Under the pieces are notes generated by a model, which was not told the origin of the DNA, searched no databases, and was given only the letters and a program-made list of their open reading frames with translations. A program made the translations under genes and the position numbers. Positions 62,421-64,000 of a stretch of 64,000 bases of DNA are shown piece by piece. Origin of the DNA: Deltaproteobacteria bacterium. Lineage in GTDB: Bacteria; Myxococcota_A; Polyangia; Polyangiales; JADJMO01. Position 1 is the stretch's first letter. Every line of letters begins with the position of its first letter. The stretch lies in contig JANYDK010000053.1 of assembly GCA_025363655.1 (NCBI GenBank), positions 1 to 64,000 on the forward strand. The letters run 5' to 3'.

Positions 62421-63941
62421 TCAGGCGTCGTCGTCGTACTGCACCGACACGCCGGAGCGCGTCTTGAAGCCGCCGCGCGTACCCACGCCGTCGTAGATCG
62501 GCGACGGAGCGAGCCCGTTCGGCACCGCGCCGGCGATGAGCGGGCGATCGGGATCGCCGTCGACGTGCACGAGCATCACCTCGGTCCCCTGATGGAGCGG
62601 GTGATGGAAGCCGACCGCGCCGCGCGAGTTGGCCTGCGCCGCGTACGGTTGCACGAGCCGCAGCCACTTCAAAGACGCGCTGCTCTCGCGCTCCTTACCG
62701 TCGTTCACCGTGGGGAAGGGGAGAACGACGCGGTAGCGGCCGAAGTTGTCCATCTCGCCGGCGTTGCCCATCCCGGGACGCTCGGCGATGCGCGCGGGGA
62801 TCACGCCATCGATGTGCGGCCAGGGCGTCCTTCGCTGCGGCCGAAAGGGAGCGCCGTGGTGATCGACGGCCTCGATCTCGTTCTGATAGCCCTCGAGTGA
62901 ACCACCGAGCGAGCCGGCGCCGCCTGGTGACTGCGCCGAACGGTGGGTGATCGCGGTCGCGATCAATGGGCGACGCGCGAACGACGGATCGAAGTGCTCG
63001 TCGAGCGAGAAGCGTTCACCGGCGCGCAGGTTCGCCACGTTCGACCTCGCCTGGTATCGCGTCCGCCAGACCTCGAACTCTTCGAGCCTCCGCTCGGCGA
63101 GGAACGTCGCCTCGCGCGGATCGTCAGTGTCGCTCCAGAAAAAGCACCACGGCGAGAGCTGCTTCTTGCGCGGCCGATGCCGTTCGCCCACCACGTGCTT
63201 ACCAGGGTGGTGGGCATCGAACCCGTGCACCAAGAGATGATTCGGGTGGGGGCTGTCGCAGTCGCGGGCGATTTCGAGGATGCTCGACGTGCGGAGCCCA
63301 TCACGCGCCTTCGGCACGAAGGGAATGCGATCGCCATCGTTCCCTGGGTACTCGGGGAGCGCAGCGTTGTGATCGGAAAAGACCACGACCTCGCGCACCA
63401 GGCGCTCGTCGAAGCGAAAGAAGAAGGCGATTCCGTAGTACTCGCAGATGCGCGAGAGGAAGGCGTAGTCGGACTCCTCGTACTGGAGCAGCCACTCTTC
63501 CTTCGGGTAGTGCGGCTGGCAGTGAAAGGTGAAGTCTTTGTTCGGCTCGAAGTGGTAGTCGTGCTCGAGAATGAAGGCGACGATCTCGACGACCGTCATT
63601 TTCTCGAAGAGACGCGAGCGCCGCGTGCGACTCGCGACCCAAAGCCGCGGGACCAGCGAGACGCGATAGACCGCGCGATCGGCGCTCTCGGCCGGGCACG
63701 TGCGCACCGCGCGGATCATTCCGTGGAAGTGCGCGCCGTGCTCGGGTGTCACGATCGAGAGCGTGGCTCCCGTCGCCTCGTCGAGCAGTGCCGCCGCCAG
63801 CTCGTCGAGCTCGGTGCCATGGGTCGGACGAAGCTCGATCTCGAACTCGAAGAGCTCCGACATCGCCTCGCGCCCGCGAATCTCGCGCACTTCGAAGTCA
63901 CGCAGGTCGCCCTTTTCGAAGTGGATCTCGGTGCGGCTCAT
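62421..63941 (-). CDS. vgrG: VgrG spike protein (T6SS), short form
   Basis: A 506-residue protein with GAGGGGGA before the ATG. The gp27-like base (about 1-370) includes MSELFEFEIELRPTHG, WLLQYEESDYAFLSRICEYY and FFFRFDERL; the OB-fold (about 400-490) includes GRYRVVLPFP, HHPLHQGTEVMLVHVDGDPD and RPLIAGAVPN. It stops right after the OB-fold, where typical VgrGs continue into a needle; that part is supplied by the next gene. VgrG trimers form the T6SS spike under the PAAR tip. No other T6SS structural gene is in the window. Confidence 0.9.
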   Translation of the reverse strand: MSRTEIHFEKGDLRDFEVREIRGREAMSELFEFEIELRPTHGTELDELAAALLDEATGATLSIVTPEHGAHFHGMIRAVRTCPAESADRAVYRVSLVPRLWVASRTRRSRLFEKMTVVEIVAFILEHDYHFEPNKDFTFHCQPHYPKEEWLLQYEESDYAFLSRICEYYGIAFFFRFDERLVREVVVFSDHNAALPEYPGNDGDRIPFVPKARDGLRTSSILEIARDCDSPHPNHLLVHGFDAHHPGKHVVGERHRPRKKQLSPWCFFWSDTDDPREATFLAERRLEEFEVWRTRYQARSNVANLRAGERFSLDEHFDPSFARRPLIATAITHRSAQSPGGAGSLGGSLEGYQNEIEAVDHHGAPFRPQRRTPWPHIDGVIPARIAERPGMGNAGEMDNFGRYRVVLPFPTVNDGKERESSASLKWLRLVQPYAAQANSRGAVGFHHPLHQGTEVMLVHVDGDPDRPLIAGAVPNGLAPSPIYDGVGTRGGFKTRSGVSVQYDDDA

Positions 63942-64000
63942 CGTCCCCCTCGCTAATGCTCGTGCTGTGTCACGGCGACGGGAGCTTTCGTTACCCATCG

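Noticed and set aside
1-64000. tRNA, rRNA, insertion sequences, prophage integrase and attachment sites
   Set aside because: I looked on both strands and found no cloverleaf, rRNA-like segment, transposase, integrase or long terminal repeats that I could support.

Overview
This is a GC-rich (roughly two-thirds G+C), gene-dense bacterial segment with no rRNA, tRNA, CRISPR array, insertion sequence or core housekeeping gene that I can see. About two dozen predicted lipoproteins carry Asp/Thr/Ser/Ala-rich linkers after the lipobox cysteine. Together with DUF3160, BNR-repeat, FGE-like and ankyrin proteins, a hybrid histidine kinase, an ECF sigma factor with a SnoaL-like tail, and a VgrG/DUF2169/pentapeptide/DUF3540/DUF4150 island, this suggests a myxobacterium, probably of the Polyangiales type. 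That placement is inference from style, not from a marker gene.

Layout. 0-9.8 kb: envelope and secreted proteins (partial SMP-30-like lipoprotein, a five-heme cytochrome, a DUF3160 protein, a BNR lipoprotein and a PL7 alginate-lyase-like lipoprotein). 9.8-15.3 kb: a metallo-beta-lactamase-fold hydrolase followed by a TonB-dependent receptor, then a divergent fusion of a serine hydrolase with a NamZ-type muramidase. 15.3-26.1 kb: a Gfo/Idh/MocA oxidoreductase, many small lipoproteins of unknown role, a HEAT-like protein and one lipoprotein gene broken by an in-frame amber codon. 26.2-30.6 kb: a translationally coupled pair ending in a 998-residue zincin-type metallopeptidase. 30.6-39.3 kb: hybrid kinase, phosphoesterase, Cys-rich lipoprotein, GST, ECF sigma factor and FGE-like lipoprotein.

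39.5-44.2 kb: a three-gene operon that looks like a spike-associated effector set: an 809-residue protein with Ig-like domains and a peptidoglycan-binding-like tail, a protein with a caspase-like His/Cys pair, and an alpha/beta-hydrolase-like protein with an atypical nucleophile elbow. 44.2-48.5 kb: unrelated genes, a nucleotidyltransferase/small-protein pair and several decayed gene fragments. 48.5-54.4 kb: lipoproteins, an ankyrin protein, an alpha/beta hydrolase and a divergent SDR/LysR pair with a perfect palindrome between them.

54.5-64 kb: a type VI secretion tip island. On the plus strand are a pentapeptide protein, DUF3540 and a DUF4150 PAAR-like tip. Converging on the minus strand are a VgrG that stops after the OB-fold region, a separate 745-residue needle-like protein with a large helical insertion, a small coiled-coil protein and an unusual DUF2169-DUF2169-pentapeptide fusion. 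No T6SS sheath, baseplate or membrane genes lie in the window, so these parts would have to work with an apparatus encoded elsewhere.

Short decayed gene fragments recur between intact genes (8.5, 15.3, 46.5, 46.7 and 48.3 kb). One is recognisably a broken paralogue of the intact gene at 52.1 kb.
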